Assembly: GCA_025506515.1 (NCBI GenBank)
Contig: JACCIX010000438.1
Coordinates: forward strand, 1 to 64,000
DNA from: Flaveria trinervia
Taxonomy: Eukaryota > Streptophyta > Magnoliopsida > Asterales > Asteraceae
Direction: 5' to 3'
Length of the DNA: 64,000 nt
How positions within the stretch are numbered: position 1 is the stretch's first letter; each line of letters begins with the position of its first letter. A program made the position numbers and the translations under genes. The notes under the pieces were generated by a model that was not told where the DNA came from, did no database searches, and saw only the letters and a program-made list of their open reading frames with translations. This document shows, in pieces, positions 22,149 to 34,306 of the stretch.

Positions 22149-25018
22149 ATGAGAATGACTACTCCTTCTAATGACCCTCACAATACCGGTTCCTCAACCA
22201 AGCCTCCGATGCTGGTTAGGACTGAGTATAACATATGGCAACGAAGAATGTTTCATCACCTGTTTTTTAACAGTTCAGGTTGTTGGACATCAGTGGTACA
22301 TGGTCCACATAAGCCTATGGTGAACAATCCGGAAACCAATCAAATGGTTCCGAAGAAGAAGGAACAATACTCAGATGAAGATTAGAAACTGTTTGAGATT
22401 GATGCTAAAGCCCATGGAATTTTGGCCATGGCACTGCCGAATGAAATCTATTCAGGGCTTATGCATCATGAAACTGCTCATGACCTCTGGAATGCACTGA
22501 AGGAACAATTCGGTGGAACTGATGAGGTCTTAGCAAACAACAGAGAAATCCTTGCCCAACAATATGAAACATTCTATCATAGAAAGGTGAGACACTGACT
22601 CAACAGTTTGAGCGTTTTTTCGTTTGATCTCTGAGCTAAAAATGGTCAAACATGAATATACCAATAGCCAGATGAACAACAGATTCCTTAGATCATTGCC
22701 TGAGAGATGGGGACACATACACTATTGTCCTACGCTCCAGTGCAAATCTGGATAAACTATCTCTCACTCAACTTCATGGAAAATTGCTTACATTTGAGAG
22801 AGAGATAGAGCAGAAAAGGAAACTAGCATCATCAGGAAAGCTCATTGATGACTTTGTACCAGGGAACACTGCCTTGGTTGGTCATGAGTTAGAATATGCT
22901 GCATCTGAAAGTAATTATGATGTGCATATAGATTTCTCTTCATACAGTTCAAATCATGCATTTGTTGGTGTTGATAGTCACTCAGGCTGTAATAGTGACA
23001 ATTTACGTTTTATCATGGATGATTTGAAAGGAATAGCTGATGATGATCTAGAAGAGATGGATATTCTGAGCCAAATGGCCTTGATTAATATCAGATCTCA
23101 GAAGTTCTACAAGAGGACTGGCAGGAAATTTCTAGGACTCTTTGGCAAAACCAAAGTTGGTTTTGACAAGAGTAAGTGGAGGTGTCACAAATGCCAAAGG
23201 CTTGGACACTTTGCAAGAGAGTGTAGATCATCTGGATCTAACTCCTCTGCACCCTTTGTGACTTTTCCAAGCACTAGTCAACAAAACAGGGGGCAACAAC
23301 CTGCTAGTTCTGGTCATCATTCACAACCTGTTTCACCTGCATATTTTGTCCCTCAGGGTCCAATGTCATATCCGTATCCCTGCTATTACATGCCTCAGCC
23401 AAATCCAGTTCAAGTTCCTACTGCACACAACCACAAGCATTACCTGACCCTTTACCATCTCATTCACAACCTCGTCACAGCTTTTTCACCCCTGGTAATG
23501 TTGACTGGAGTAGTTTACCAGATGATCTCTCTGGTACTGAGCAATTATTTACTGGTGATGGTCAACATGGTGGTGAACATCCTTTTGGGAATCTAGCTCT
23601 CATGGCCCTGGAATCTACTGAGGGTTCTTGCTCCAATGCATCTTCTTCACAGGTAACCCAGGTATCTTCTGAGGCTAAGGCCAAGCTTTGTTCTGAATCT
23701 TGCATAGATGCATTTGTCTCTATTAGAGAAGCAAATGTAGCTGTAATTAATCAAAATCTAGAGCTTGAGCAAACTATTTCCAAAAGAAAAGCTGAATACG
23801 AGTCTGTCCTTAAGGACAAAGATGATGAGATTTATAAGCTTAAATGCCAATTAAATGATGAAAAGGCTAAGCTAGAGGTCATTCTTGAGAACCATAAGGA
23901 ACTCAAAGAAAAGCTTGCAGTTACCCAAGTTGAGTGTGACCGCTGGGTGTCATCCTAGAAGGGATTTGAAATACTGCTCAGTAAGCAATCTGCTTCGAAT
24001 GTGAAGTTTGGAATTGGTTATAACCATATTGCACCTCCAACAGATTTTACTCCAAAACCAATAGTAAAATCTAAAAGTGAAAGCAATCTCCAAACCACAT
24101 TATCATGTGCATCATTCACAAGTGATCTTCCAAAATCACAAGATGAAATAAGGGTTGATACCTCAGCAAGTCAATTGGCTGATGGGTTAACTACTGATAA
24201 GCACATGAAGCTGAGTATTTCTGATGTTGTCCCTCAAAGTAACTTAAGTACTGAAGGGCAAGTTACGACAACTGAAAAGCATTTCAAATCAGCTGAAATA
24301 AATGGATTCTCAACTGTGGACAATAAACAGCTGAAGAACAACTCTTCAGTTGTTACAGATTCTTCTGTGCTGAACAAAATTTTTGAAAGGAGGAAAGTAC
24401 TAAAGAGCACACCTTCAGTAGTTTCCTCATCAGCAGTTAATCAATCCAAGATGAAGAATAAGCCATGTGAAATATGTGGTAAATTCAATCATCTTTCTGA
24501 TGAATGTTGGTACAGAAAGGGTTCCAAACTCAACAGAGATAAGCTCATTAAAATCCAGATGGATGAAATGAAAACTGAGTTTGAGACCAAGTTTGTACCG
24601 CAATCATTCCATTGTGATAAACCCAAGCCTTCAACCAAATTCAAGAAGAAGGATAAGGTTAATCACAAAACAGCTGATGGTGCTCCTCATGATAAACATC
24701 AGACTAAGTCTGTTAAATTTAAGGAGGAAATGGTGGATCACAGGAACTCATCAACACAAGTACTGATATGTCACAAGAGCTGAAAGCTTTGGCTACAAAT
24801 CAGACACAACTTGTTATGATGGTTCACATTTGTTGGGGAGAGTTAACCAATTAGATGCACCTGTGATCAAATCACTGAAAAGGCATTCCAAGCCCAAATC
24901 CAAGGAATCCATTTGAGCACCATCTCCTTCTTCAGCTGTTAATCATAAGAAACAAGTTATGGTTGCATCTGTTGATGAAAACAGACCCAAAACCAAAAAG
25001 TTGGGTCTCAAAATCTAA
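22149..25018 (+). pseudogene. B1 gag, broken, with two zinc knuckles
   Basis: Start at ATG 22149 (or 22155, MTTPSNDP, as in B2). A UBN2-type capsid region (about 22200-22780; HETAHDLWNALKEQFGGTD) has a TAG at 22383 and a 1-nt loss near 22588 relative to B2. The first CCHC knuckle, CHKCQRLGHFAREC, is at about 23182-23223. A Pro/Gln-rich stretch and a coiled coil (23730-23900) precede the second knuckle, CEICGKFNHLSDEC, at about 24466-24507, followed by a Lys-rich tail. Stops lie at 23597, 23956 and 24781. The frame ends SKSN at about 25018. The split double knuckle is shared with B2. Family role: nucleocapsid. Confidence 0.87.
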
Positions 25019-28000
25019 CTAGTTTTCTTTCATGTAGGGTTCTTCAACATGCTAAAGGAGCATCTGGTATATGGACAGTGGAGGATCTATGCATATGACT
25101 AGGAGCAGTTCTCTTTTTAATGACTACTCTCAAGGAAAGAAAGGATTTGTTTCATTTGGAAATGATGCCAGAGGTTACATCATTGGGAAAGGATATGTGT
25201 CTAATGGACAAATCAGGTTTGATGATGTCAACCATGTGGAGAATCTCAAGTACAATCTGCTGAGTGTCAGTCAGATGTGTGATTAAGGGCATGTTGCACT
25301 TTTCACAAGCCAGAACTGTAGGATTCTGTCTTCCCAAGTTCTGAGGCTGATTGACAAGGTAATGGATGAACATACTCTCCTGAAGGCCAACAGGATTGGA
25401 AGAGTGTATGCCTTGGATTTGTCAAAGAAGACTGATTTGAAGGGTCATCCATGCCTATTCTCCAAAGCCTCTCTTCAGGAATCTAAACTATGGCATAGAA
25501 GGGTGGGTCATGTTAATCTCAGAAACATGAACCAGCTCATCCAAAATCGTTTAGTGAGAAGTTTATCAACAAAGGAGTTCCACTGTGATGAAGCCTGCAC
25601 TGCTTGCTTGAAAGGAAAACAGCACAAAGTCTCATTCCCTCCCATTGAAGAACCTAACTCCACTGCCTGCTTGCAGTTACTGCACATGGATCTATTTGGT
25701 CCTGTGAGAGTGATGAGCATGGCAAAGAAGAAATACTGTCTATAATTGTGGATGATTACTCCAGATTCGTATGGACTTTCTTTCTACATTCAAAGGATGA
25801 GGTTGCTCAGAAGATTATAAACTTTATGCGTATGTTGAGAAGCAGTATTCCCTATCAGTCAAGTGTATAAGGAGTGACAATGGTACTGAATTCAGAAACC
25901 AAGCACTTGATGATTTTTATCTTTCAAAAGGAATCAAAAGGCAGTTTAGCATCCCAAGGACTCCAGAACAAAGTGGAGTAGTGGAGAGAAAGAACAGGAC
26001 TTTAATTGAAGCCGCATTGTCCATGTTGGCTGACTTTGGTTTGCCTTTGACCTTTTAGGCTGAAGCTGTCAATACAACTTGCTATGTGCAGAATAGAGTG
26101 TTAGTAAATCAAAGGTTGATGAAGACTCCATATGAAGCTCTACATCATTGGCTCCGTTGATTTCATTCTTCAGAGCCTTTGGATGTCCTTGTTTCATTCT
26201 CAACACAAAGGGTCAACTCCACAAATTTGATCCTAAGGTGGATGCAGGGTATTTTGTGGTTATTCATCCACTTGCAAGGCTTACAGAGTCTTCAACTGTA
26301 GAACAAAGATAGTTCAAGAAACCTTGCATGTGAAATTCAATGAATCTCCTAAGGATAAAATTCCACAAAACCCTGTGGAGCTGTTTGATCTGGACATACT
26401 GCAATATGCTCCTTATCAAACTCCAGCTGTTGCAGATCATGTGGATAAATCATCTTCAGCAGCAAGTCTTCCACCTGGTGGTACTGAAGATGATGATGAT
26501 GATATCAGTACCACCTTTTCAAGTTCAGTGACCAACTGCCTGAGTCTGCTAAACTTGATGTTCATGTACCTTCAGCAGCTCCATCCACAACAAATGCTGA
26601 TAAGATTTCTCATTCCTCTACATCGTTTGATTTGCCATCTAATACTTGGTTTCAAGAATCTGAATCAACATCTGTTGATGCTGAACCGGCTACAAACACT
26701 TGCACTGAACTTATTGTGCACCAAGAGCTGAAGGATCACCCCATGTCTCAAATCATTGGTGGTATCAATGCTGGCATCTCAACTAGAAGTCAATTTTCTA
26801 ACTTGTGCTTCTATGCTCTCTTCATCAGTCAGCAAGAGCCAAAGAACTATCATTTTGCTCTGAGAGACAATGGATGGGTGGAAGCCATGCAGCTTGAGCT
26901 ACTTCAGTTCAAGAAACAGCAAGTGTGGGAACTGGTTCCTCTACCCCCAGGTAAGTGTGCAATAGGGACTAAATGGGTGTTTAGGAACAAAACAGATGAA
27001 AATGGACTTATTGTTAAGAACAAGGCCAGACTGGTTGTTCAGGGGTTTTCAAAGAAGAAGGTATTGATTATGATGAGACCTTTGCCCCTGTAGCCAGACT
27101 GGAGGCAATTAGATTGTTCTTAGCCTATGCTGCATTTCACAATTTAAGTTTTTCAAATGGATGTTAAAAGTGCATTTTTATATGGTAAAATAAAAGAAGA
27201 AGTTTATGTATGTCAACCACCAGGTTTTGAGGATAATAAACATCCAGATTGGGTATACAAGCTTGATAAGGCTCTTTATGGGTTGAAACAAGCTCCTAGA
27301 GCCTGGTATGAGACATTATCAATTTTCTTCCTCAAAATAATTTCACTAGAGGCTCCATAGATAAAACTTATTCATTAAGAAGGTGGATCAGCATAAGCTA
27401 CTTGTTCAAATTTATGTTGATGATATTATTTTTGCATCCTCTGATCCCCAGTTGTGTGATGACTTTACCAATTTAATGCATAAAAGTTTGAAATGAGTGC
27501 AATGGGAGATTACAGTTCTTTCTAGGATTGCAAATCAAACAAAGGCTGATGGGACTTCCATTCATCAGTCTAAATATACAAAGATCTTTTGAATAAGTTT
27601 GATTTACAAAATTGTAAGCCCTGTTCTACTCCCATGTGCAACACCACACAACTGGATGCAGATCAGAAAGGTAAAGCTGTTGATGAAACACTTTACAGAT
27701 GTTATGATTGGGTCCTTGATGTACTTAACAGCTTCTAGACCATATATTATGTTTGCAATGTGTTTTGTGCTAGATTTCAGGCTGCTCCTAAAGAGTCTCA
27801 CTTGATTGCAGTCAAAGGATCTTTAGATATCTGCAAGGTACACAATCTCTAGGTTTATGGTATTCTACTGGACACTCTTGCAAATTGGTTGCTTTTTCTG
27901 ATAGTGACTATGCAAGGTGTAAGTTAACCAGAAAGTCAACTTCTGGTGGATGTCAATTCCTAGGCAACTATTTGATTTCTTGGCAGAGTAAGAAACAAAC

Positions 28001-28350
28001 ATCTGTTGCTACATCCACTGCTGAAGTAGAGTACATTGCTGCTGCAAGCTGTACTTCTCAGGTACTTTGGCTTCAAAACCAACTTTTGGATTATGGCATT
28101 ACAGAGACTAAGACTCCATTATTAATGGATAGTGCTTCAGCTCTTTCATTGTCAAGAATCCTGTCCAGCACTCTAGGACCAAACATATAGAGATCAGACA
28201 TCATTTTATTAGGGACTGTTTTGAAAAAGGTCTGATTGATCCAAAGTTTGTGTCTAGTGCTGATGAGCTTGCAGACATTTTTACTAAGCCTTTGGATAGT
28301 TCGACTTTCCAAAACCTAGTGTTAAGGCTTGGTATGCTGCAGCTAGAATA
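25019..28350 (+). pseudogene. B1 pol: protease, integrase, RT, RNase H, broken
   Basis: Follows the gag stop and a TTTTCTTTCATGTAG tract. Protease: YMDSGGSMHMT near 25068-25100. GAG-pre-integrase: LWHRRVGHVNLRNMNQL and CTACLKGKQHK, 25488-25630. Integrase: MDLFGPV (25686), IRSDNGTEF (about 25865-25892) and GVVERKNRT (25975-26000), so the DDE residues are present, but frameshifts lie near 25745 and 26130. A 500-bp variable linker follows. RT: KWVFRNKTDENG (26968), [10 protein letters not shown] (27157) and an intact YVDD at 27413-27424. RNase H: FSDSDYARCKLTRKSTSGG (27893-27950), then KHIEIRHHF and ADIFTKPLD near 28280. Several 1-nt shifts and stops make it non-functional. Confidence 0.9.
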
Positions 28351-28942
28351 AGTGATAACTACTGATGATCTCAGTAAATAAGTACTGATGATCATTTGTA
28401 ACCATATCACAAATAAGTACTGATTCTGTTACAAGAACTGATACAGTCATAACTACTGATATAAGTACAAACAGATAAGTACTGACGTCCTATGAAACAA
28501 CTGAAAAACAGCCAAAAAGACTGATGAGTAAGTGTTGAGGACAGTATGAAACAGCTAAAAAGCTATGAATTGGCGAAAACTACTGATGAAAATTTTCAGT
28601 TGTTTCTAAACTGCTGCTCATTTTAAACAACTGATGACAAAACCACGTCTTCAGTAGTTTCACAACTACTGATGACTAATACCACCGTCGTCAGCTGTTT
28701 ACAACAACTGATGACAAAACCATGTCTTCAGTAGTTTCACAACTACTGATGACTAACACCACGTCGTCAGCTGTTTCCAACATCTGAAGCTAAAACCATG
28801 GTCTTCAGTAGTTTTATAACTACGATGCCCACAACCAAGACTTCAGTTGTTTCAACCTCTGAAGGTTAATACCACGTCATCAGTCGCTTAAAACTACTAA
28901 TGACTCATACCAAACCCTTCAGTTGCTTTATAACCCATACCC
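28351..28942 (+). repeat. B1 pre-ORF spacer: ACTACTGATGA/TCATCAGTAGTT repeats
   Basis: No coding potential. Filled with alternating near-palindromic words (AACTACTGATGAC, AACAACTGATGAC, CTTCAGTAGTTTC, GTCATCAGCTGTTT), at least 15 copies from about 28360 to 28920. They form units of about 60 bp from 28610 on. The same CTTCAG/CAGTAGTT vocabulary makes up the family-B LTRs. The inverted homologue in B2 is at 44025-44690. Confidence 0.8.
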
Positions 28943-28950
28943 TATAAATA
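28943..28950 (+). promoter_or_regulatory. TATA box of the B1 post-pol gene
   Basis: TATAAATA in CCCTATAAATACC, 75 bp before the ATG at 29018. B2 has TATAAATA 79 bp before its ATG (44014-44021, minus). The core-promoter function is inferred from sequence and conserved spacing. Confidence 0.6.
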
Positions 28951-29017
28951 CCTTGTCTTACAGAGCTTCATCATCTCAAACCTAACGTTCAAAAACTCAG
29001 AACCTTCTCTCACATCA

Positions 29018-31796
29018 ATGGCGAACATGAAGCTTAAACCACGACACAACTGTGTTGCTTACCTTACTAAATCACCCTTCTGGACAAAATTTGATAATGC
29101 CATTGATCTAATGATCAACTCTCCATACAAAACGGATTTCCTTCTAAATCCTACCATTCATGCCGAATCCCTCCAGCAGTTCTGGACGAACGTCACCCTC
29201 GTCACTGGGAGAATGACACCGACTCTCTCCAGTCGTTCGTCAACAATCGTCAGGTGGTCATCACTCCAGAAATCCTTCGACAAACCCTACAACTGGATGA
29301 TGCCACTTTCCCCACTGGGTATCCAAAGGGCACCACTGATCTATCATTTGCCCAACATGGATACCAGGGTAACCTTAGTGCCTCTACCATCCTGAAGAAA
29401 CATTTCCATGATGCGGAACGACTAATTTTTCATATGGTGAATGTATGCTTAGCTCCTAAGACTTCTTCTTGCGATCAAATGTCGACGAGGTGGCAGCAGG
29501 TATTATTCTCAATCCTTGACCAACAACACTTAAATTTTTCTGAAATATTATTTCTTGAACTCAAGGATATGGCCTCCAAGCCTATAGCTAACCGATGGAT
29601 ATTATATCCTCGGTTCCTAATGGCCATTATAGTAAAGCAGCTGAAAGCTGACGGACTTGTTGGCCTTGGAGTCCCTGCCATGGCTGTATTGCCTGAAGTA
29701 TACTCCAGGCACAACTCAGACCAGTCACTCAAACTGGCTGCCAAACTGCGAAAACCCACGCAGCTGGAACCCACAGCCACCACCTCTAAATCCTTTGTCC
29801 CCACCAAACCCAATACAAGAAAGCCAAAAAGGCTACTCAGGGAAATGAGTCCCCTGAGGATGCCCCTGCAACACAAACGCAGGTTATATCTACTGGTCAA
29901 ACCCCCAGTAGATACACGGACTCACTCACCCTCAACCGCTCAGGTTTCCTCTCAACAGGAGCCTGTAGCAACCATCTCTCAGGCACCTATACATCTGGAA
30001 CCTTCCTCACTTGAGGAGGTTGCCATTGAACACACCACTCTCCCCGTGCATACTGCCTTCACACCCTCTCCCACTGCAACCGCCCCCCAAAGTCCTACCA
30101 TCATGATTGCCAAAGTGCTGACTCAGTTGCACTCCTCACCCCCTCCCCAAATACCAATCACAACTGGGATAGCCCCAACCATTGAGGGGGAGGACCAAAG
30201 TGCTTCTGACAACCCACAGCACAGGGTTATCATATTCAATCTCCAGTGTAGAAACGGAGATTCAATTTCTGTGAGGCTGCCACTTCTCCTACTTCAGCAA
30301 ATGATGAGGATGAATTTGGTACTGTCCATAAGACCTCACCAGAGGAACTGCCGATGAAGGACATGGTCCTGAGGCAGGAAGTCCCCAGTACCATGACCAG
30401 GGGCACATGCTACTACTGATCTACACTCAGAGCATGTTCATCCTGATTCTATCAGGAGGTCAGATGATTCAGTAAACACTGATGATGACCTGGGCTTCTT
30501 TTATGATGTTTTAGCCCAAAACACCATCCTCGAGGATGAGGTGTGCAGTCTCAAAGAGCTGCTTGCCAACATTTCTCAGGATCAAAGACCATCTACCCCT
30601 CACAACCCACAGATGGCACCTTCCTCTGAAGGTCTCCCATACACTGAGCCACTCCAAAACATTCAGCCACCTGCCTTTGCTTTTGGCACTATTTCAGGGA
30701 CAGAACTCCCCTGTGCAAATAGCTGCTATCTTTCAACATTCCTTACCTCTCATCACATCAACTATACTGATATGGTCCTTAAAACCCTTGATGAGAGGCT
30801 TCCCTCAGTTATACAACCCATGATAGAGGATGTTGTGAGCAAAAGGCTTTCTGACAATCAAACCCTTGCAACCAATGCAACCAAAAAGGGGGAGATTCAG
30901 TCAGTGAAAGCAAACAAAAAAGGATGGCAGATAGGAAAGAAACTGAAAAGGAGAAGGTAAAGGATGCTGACATGGAGAAAGTGACTGAAAGTACTAAAGA
31001 CTTTCATGTCACATACAAGAAAAGGAAGAATGAGAAGGAGACTGACTTGAGACAATGGTGAAGAGGCTGATGCTGAACACAGCCGATCAATGGATAACAT
31101 CATTGATCAGTTGTTTAGGCAAGGCCACGACACTGAAAAACTTCACTCAGAAATCAGAAGACTAGAGATTGAAGAAATTCAAGCTAGATGGGCAAGTTAT
31201 GATGTGTTGGAAAGGGAAAGGTTAGAGATCATGATCAGGTTCATAGCGAAATATTTTGGTAGATCATTGATTGAGATCAAGGCATGGTCTAGGGACAGCA
31301 TCTTGGCAATAACCACCAAGATCTGTTCGTCTGAAGTATACACAAAAGGATTGGTTATTGAAGCCTTAAAAGAAGCTGGTGCTGGGAGCAGACTGAACTA
31401 GTAAAGCAATCTAAAGCCGACCATACATCCAGAATGCTAGAACAGCCTGTCAACATTCCCACACCAAAACCACCACAACCCACCAAACCAAACCAACTCC
31501 TCTACCTCAAAACCAGTAGCCGATGAAGTACCCCGAAGAGGAAGAGAAGGGTACTGAGGCTAGAAGAAGATGACGAAGATAATGATGAAGATGAAGATAG
31601 GCTGCCACTCTCAGTTGTTATACAGTTGCCGAAGGCCACAAGTCACTCTCCAACAATTACTCCTGAAACTCAAAGACAAATTGTGAAAGTGAAGCTAGAA
31701 GAAGAAGAGCTTCACAAACACATGATGAGAAATGTTGAGGAGGGTTGACAAAGCATATGCTGCCACATCTTCAATCATCAACATGAAGAAGCATGC
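29018..31796 (+). pseudogene. B1 post-pol gene, N-terminal 85 percent
   Basis: Starts ATG GCG in an ATCAATGGC context. The N-terminal globular module (29018-29640) contains DLMINSPYKTDFLLNP, a frameshift near 29215, then ILRQTLQLDDATFPTGYPKG, KKHFHDAERLIFHM and a tryptophan/FPRF-type block (RWILYPRFLMAI). It resembles the family-A module in order: a QFW block, an LDDATF block, then MYPRF/LYPRF. A long Pro/Thr/Ser-rich region follows (29740-30400). Then a Glu/Lys-rich coiled coil contains the basic cluster VTYKKRKNEK (30890-31060). A helical segment comes last (31090-31400; LFRQGHDTEKLHSEIRRLEIEEIQARW). B2 interrupts it at 31797; the C-terminus is at 51657-52174. No signal peptide or membrane span. 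Function unknown. Confidence 0.78.
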
Positions 31797-32602
31797 TGTT
31801 AAGATCATGATCTACGTTTGATTTGATTAGTATATAGCAGCGGAATTCTAACAATGAATTAGCCAATTCACAAGAACAAAGAGATATTCAATGTAAGAAC
31901 AAAAACAGTTATAGACAGAGAGAATTCTGCAATATATTTCATTCAATATTCTCTTTCGTGGTAACGGAATGTCACAATTACAATTAGGTCAACACCTCCT
32001 ATATAAGAGATGTGACGTCTGCTGATGTCACTTGATAGTGACATCTAACAGAATTTATCACAACTACTGATAGTAAATACAACTACTGAAGATGTCAAAC
32101 AGTTGACATCTTCTTACAAAAGCTAAGTGTGACTATTATTATACTACGAAAAGAAACTACTGAAACTATACCAACTGAAGAACATACTATTCAGTTGTTT
32201 TTACAAATACTGAAACAAAGAAACTACTACTGAAAGGTAAACCATCACAACTACTGAAGAAGACCTCTTCAACTGTTGTGACAACGTCTGATACTTTGGT
32301 CTTCAGCACTTGTGTCTTCAGACTTTGTCTTCAGCACTTGTGTCTTCAGACTTTGTCTTCAACACTTGTGTCTTCAGACTTTGTCTTCAGCACTTGTGTC
32401 TTCAGACTTTGTCTTCAGCATTTGTGTCTTCAGACTTTGTCTTCAGCACTTGTGTCTTCAGACTTTGTGTCTTCAGCACTTGTGTCTTCAGACTTTGTAA
32501 TCAGCTGTTGTCTTCAGCTGTTGTGGTCTTCAGTAGTGTTTGTGACGTCTGTGGGACTTAAAGGTTTTTCTGATCCGGCTCATTGGTTCTTTTGGTCCAA
32601 CA
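31797..32602 (-). repeat. B2 3' LTR (806 bp)
   Basis: On the plus strand it runs TGTTAAGATC...GGTCCAACA and borders the polypurine tract at 32603. It differs from the 5' LTR (731 bp) mainly by single-base changes and by the copy number of a 28-bp tandem repeat. It contains a TATATA box and an adjacent ACGTC motif near 32000-32020. The open frames over the tandem repeat are artefacts. Confidence 0.92.
32290..32505. repeat. 28-bp tandem repeat in the B2 3' LTR, about 7 copies
   Basis: Unit GTCTTCAGACTTT plus GTCTTCAGCACTTGT. Seven CACTTGT-type half-units can be counted here and four in the 5' LTR (51425-51565). The difference of about three units explains most of the length difference between the two LTRs. 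Confidence 0.85.
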
Positions 32603-32617
32603 AACTCCCCCTGAACC
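32603..32617 (-). other. Polypurine tract of B2
   Basis: On the minus strand GGTTCAGGGGGAGTT, immediately before the LTR start TGTTGGACC. Identical to that of B1 (52379-52393). Confidence 0.88.
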
Positions 32618-32814
32618 AATGCAGCCAAACCTTTAACTTTATTGAGGTCCCACTTATTGTTGGCAGAATGGTGGTCTTTTTCCTTCTTGATCAGTTGAGA
32701 AAGAGACCATATAAGCACTGGCCTGGAAATGAGTCTCTGAAGATTTGGTTGGCAATGTATGGATGGGAGCTCTGTATTAGGGAATTGGACACTGAGCTGT
32801 TCCCCCATCCATGA

Positions 32815-34306
32815 GACTCACTTCCCATGTATAAGCCTGTAGGATTCTCTGGTGTATGCTCTGAGAAACATAATTTGTTCTTCCATGGTCAGGTTCTCGG
32901 CTTCACTATCAAACAATCCTTCACGCCCATACAGCTCTGAGATGTACTTGGCCTATTACCATTTTTGAGCTCAACTGTTGTAATTTGTCTGTATGCAAAC
33001 TCATCAGGATGAGTCCCTTCAAGTAACAGACTGAGCTCATTTTGTTTGAAGTTCTCAAGCCTCTTGTAGACTAACCCCTTTTTAATAATTCTGTTCTCTA
33101 ACATCTTTTAGGGTGGTTGTTTAGTCTCATAGGCCTTCTTGAAGTCTTCTAAAATCTCCCAGGGTGATACTACAAGGACCACTGTGATCTCTTCATCTAC
33201 GATCCTTTTGACTTGGCCCTTGTATCTCGAAGGAATGTCTTCTTTACAATCCTGTGAGCCACCCTAGGATCAGGCCATACTCTCACCTTTTCTTCTGATA
33301 TTGAAATGTGTTGGCAAGGTGTACAACCTCAGAGCTTCTTTCTTCATACTTATTATTGATGACGAAGCATCATAAGTTTTGTCAATGCTTTTCAGCATTT
33401 CATCATCATGAAGCTTTTCTGCTATTCTTCTTCAATCTTTACTCTCACAGCTTCCATCTGTGAGGTGGGAGTGATGGGCATGGGTTTGGCTTTTGCCAAT
33501 GTTAGGACTGCAGACAGAGGCAGCCTATCTTCTTCACATCATCCTCTTCTTCTTCTTCTAGCCTCAACACCCTTCTTCTCTTCTTCTTCTAGGTGCATCA
33601 TCGGCTGTTGGTTTAGATGGTAAGGGAGTTGGTTTTGTGGGTTGTGGTTGTGGTTGTTTTGGAGAGTGAATGTTGACTGGCTGAGTTAGCATGTTGGAGG
33701 TGAGTGTTGCTTTTGAGTATTTGGCTAGCTCAGTCCTGCTCCCTGCTCCTGCTTTATTCAAAGCTTCGACTACTAACCCTTAGTGTATGCCTCAGACGAA
33801 CAGATCTTGGAGGTTATGGCCAAGATGCTGTCCCTGGTCCATGATTTTACTTCGATGAATGATCTCCCAAGGTATTTGCTGATGAATCTGATCATGATCT
33901 CAAGTCTCTCTCTATCCATAGTGCTGTAGCTGGCCCATCTTTGTTGGATCTCTTCGATCTCTAATCTTCTTATTTCAGAATCCAGCTTTTTAGTGTCGAA
34001 ACCTTGCCTAACAGCTGATCAATGATATGGTCCATTGATCTGCTGTGTTCAGCATCAGCCTCTTAACCATTTCGTTCAAGTTCTTCTCTTTCTCAACACA
34101 CTTCTTTTTCTTGTATGTGACATGAAAATCTTTGTGACTTTCATGTACTTTTTCAATTTCAGCTCCCTTCTCAATCACATTCTCCTTCTCTTTTTCAGCC
34201 TCATACACACAATCCTTCTCTTTTTCCACCTCCTTGTCTTTCTCTTTCTCTCTCTCCTTCTCCATCCTCTTTCTTTTAGCTTTCACTACTGAACTCTCCC
34301 CCTTTT
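32815..34306 (-). pseudogene. B2 post-pol gene, C-terminal part
   Basis: Continuation of the gene that starts at 43942, resuming left of element C. Reading right to left: a Glu/Lys coiled coil with basic clusters (KAKRKRMEKEREKEKDKE, 34140-34290; VTYKKKKCVEKEK, 34080-34130), the IEEIQQRWASYSTM-like helix near 33920-33960, a Pro-rich stretch (33580-33700; SKPTADDAPRRRREE), and the conserved C-terminal block KKGLVYKRLENFKQNE with HPDEFAYRQITTVELKNG (32960-33090). It matches the B1 C-terminus at 51887-52174. Several frameshifts. The intergenic remainder down to the polypurine tract holds nothing recognisable. Confidence 0.78.

Noticed and set aside
32278..32814. 178-codon open frame on the plus strand with repeated CVFRLCLQ-like units
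   Set aside because: It lies over the 28-bp tandem repeat of the B2 LTR; the repeat length and composition keep the frame open, all three frames are open at once, and the frame runs across the LTR edge.
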